From contig NZ_MUXV01000030.1 of NCBI RefSeq assembly GCF_002014975.1, positions 4,382 through 68,381 on the forward strand: a DNA stretch of 64,000 nt. The letters are read 5' to 3'. A program made the position numbers and the translations under genes. Numbering within the stretch: position 1 is the first letter of the stretch; each line of letters begins with the position of its first letter. Source of the stretch: Moraxella bovis. Lineage in GTDB: Bacteria; Pseudomonadota; Gammaproteobacteria; Pseudomonadales; Moraxellaceae. Of this stretch, positions 63,815 through 64,000 are shown piece after piece. The notes beneath the pieces are model-generated. The model was not told the DNA's origin, ran no database searches, and saw only the letters and a list, made by a program, of their open reading frames with translations.

Positions 63815-64000
63815 GGTTACTCCGTTTTTTGAGTTTTAAAAATTTAATAAAAATATATCACATTTATCAGCTTTATGCCATGCTAGATTGTCTAAAATTT
63901 ACAAATTTTGGTCAAATACTTAACGTGAATGAGCAGTCATTTTTCTTTTTGGGGTGTTTGGATAATAGAAAATGGCATCCTTACCCCACTCTCAACTAAC

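Noticed and set aside
1-64000. CRISPR arrays, prophage or integrative elements
   Set aside because: No regularly spaced repeats, integrase, phage structural genes or att-like duplications were seen; the repeats found are short dispersed elements.

Overview
The window looks like a chromosomal segment of a Moraxella-type gammaproteobacterium (family Moraxellaceae). The evidence is moderately AT-rich DNA with very AT-rich spacers, the minor-pilin order fimT-pilV-pilW-pilX-pilY1-pilE, an lldP/lldD lactate pair, one LolC/E-type subunit beside LolD, the conserved lysC-csrA pairing close to alaS, and many short palindromic and MITE-like repeats in the spacers. Genus is inferred from gene content and protein character, not from a database match. 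I see no prophage, CRISPR array, complete insertion sequence or integrative element.

Layout. 1-8.6 kb: an M16 metalloprotease cut by the window edge, glmM, a small toxin-antitoxin-like pair, a secreted-protein gene broken by a stop codon in its signal peptide, pdxH, a membrane-anchored metallophosphoesterase, a DUF2628-like membrane protein with a pilin-like C-terminus, trmB and mtgA. 8.7-16.2 kb: a glutaredoxin-like gene, lldP and lldD (lldP is flanked by two MITE copies), lolD with lolC/E, and a conserved protein of unknown function. 16.4-22.8 kb: a tripartite RND efflux operon. 23.2-30.3 kb: tRNA-Cys and tRNA-Leu, rpmB-rpmG, hopJ, csrA, lysC, two small membrane-protein genes and alaS. 30.5-34 kb: a small membrane protein, a GspE/PilB-family ATPase and an outer-membrane barrel protein. 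33.8-42.1 kb: the seven-gene minor pilin/PilY1 operon on the minus strand, with tightly overlapping genes. 42.3-48.7 kb: comF, an outer-membrane phospholipase A, a frameshifted DUF3465-like lipoprotein gene, dsbD and pgsA. 48.8-56.4 kb: a YhiN-type flavoprotein, pnuC, an Mpo1-like protein, fhs, two hypothetical genes, nth and a phosphopantetheinyl transferase. 56.6-64 kb: a Lon-related protease, rsmG, parA without an adjacent parB, a split threonine/serine exporter, and etfB-etfA.

Common themes are surface biology (type IV pilus tip assembly, ComF for natural transformation, efflux pump, OMPLA, LolD export, DsbD) and central metabolism (lactate oxidation, ETF, one-carbon folate, NAD precursor uptake).

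The least ordinary features are small ones: (i) a four-member TA-flanked MITE family; (ii) a second, highly structured repeat of about 131 bp in two copies; (iii) a structured repeat that starts on the etfB stop codon and fills the etfB-etfA spacer; (iv) a homopolymeric A9 tract in codons 4-7 of pilY1, the place where Neisseria pilC is phase-variable; (v) a GCAA-type tetranucleotide repeat exactly where the DUF3465 lipoprotein gene loses frame; (vi) the nonsense codon in a signal peptide at 4182. I found no clearly new multi-gene system. The best candidates for undescribed biology are these repeats and switches, and the DUF2628/pilin-like fusion.
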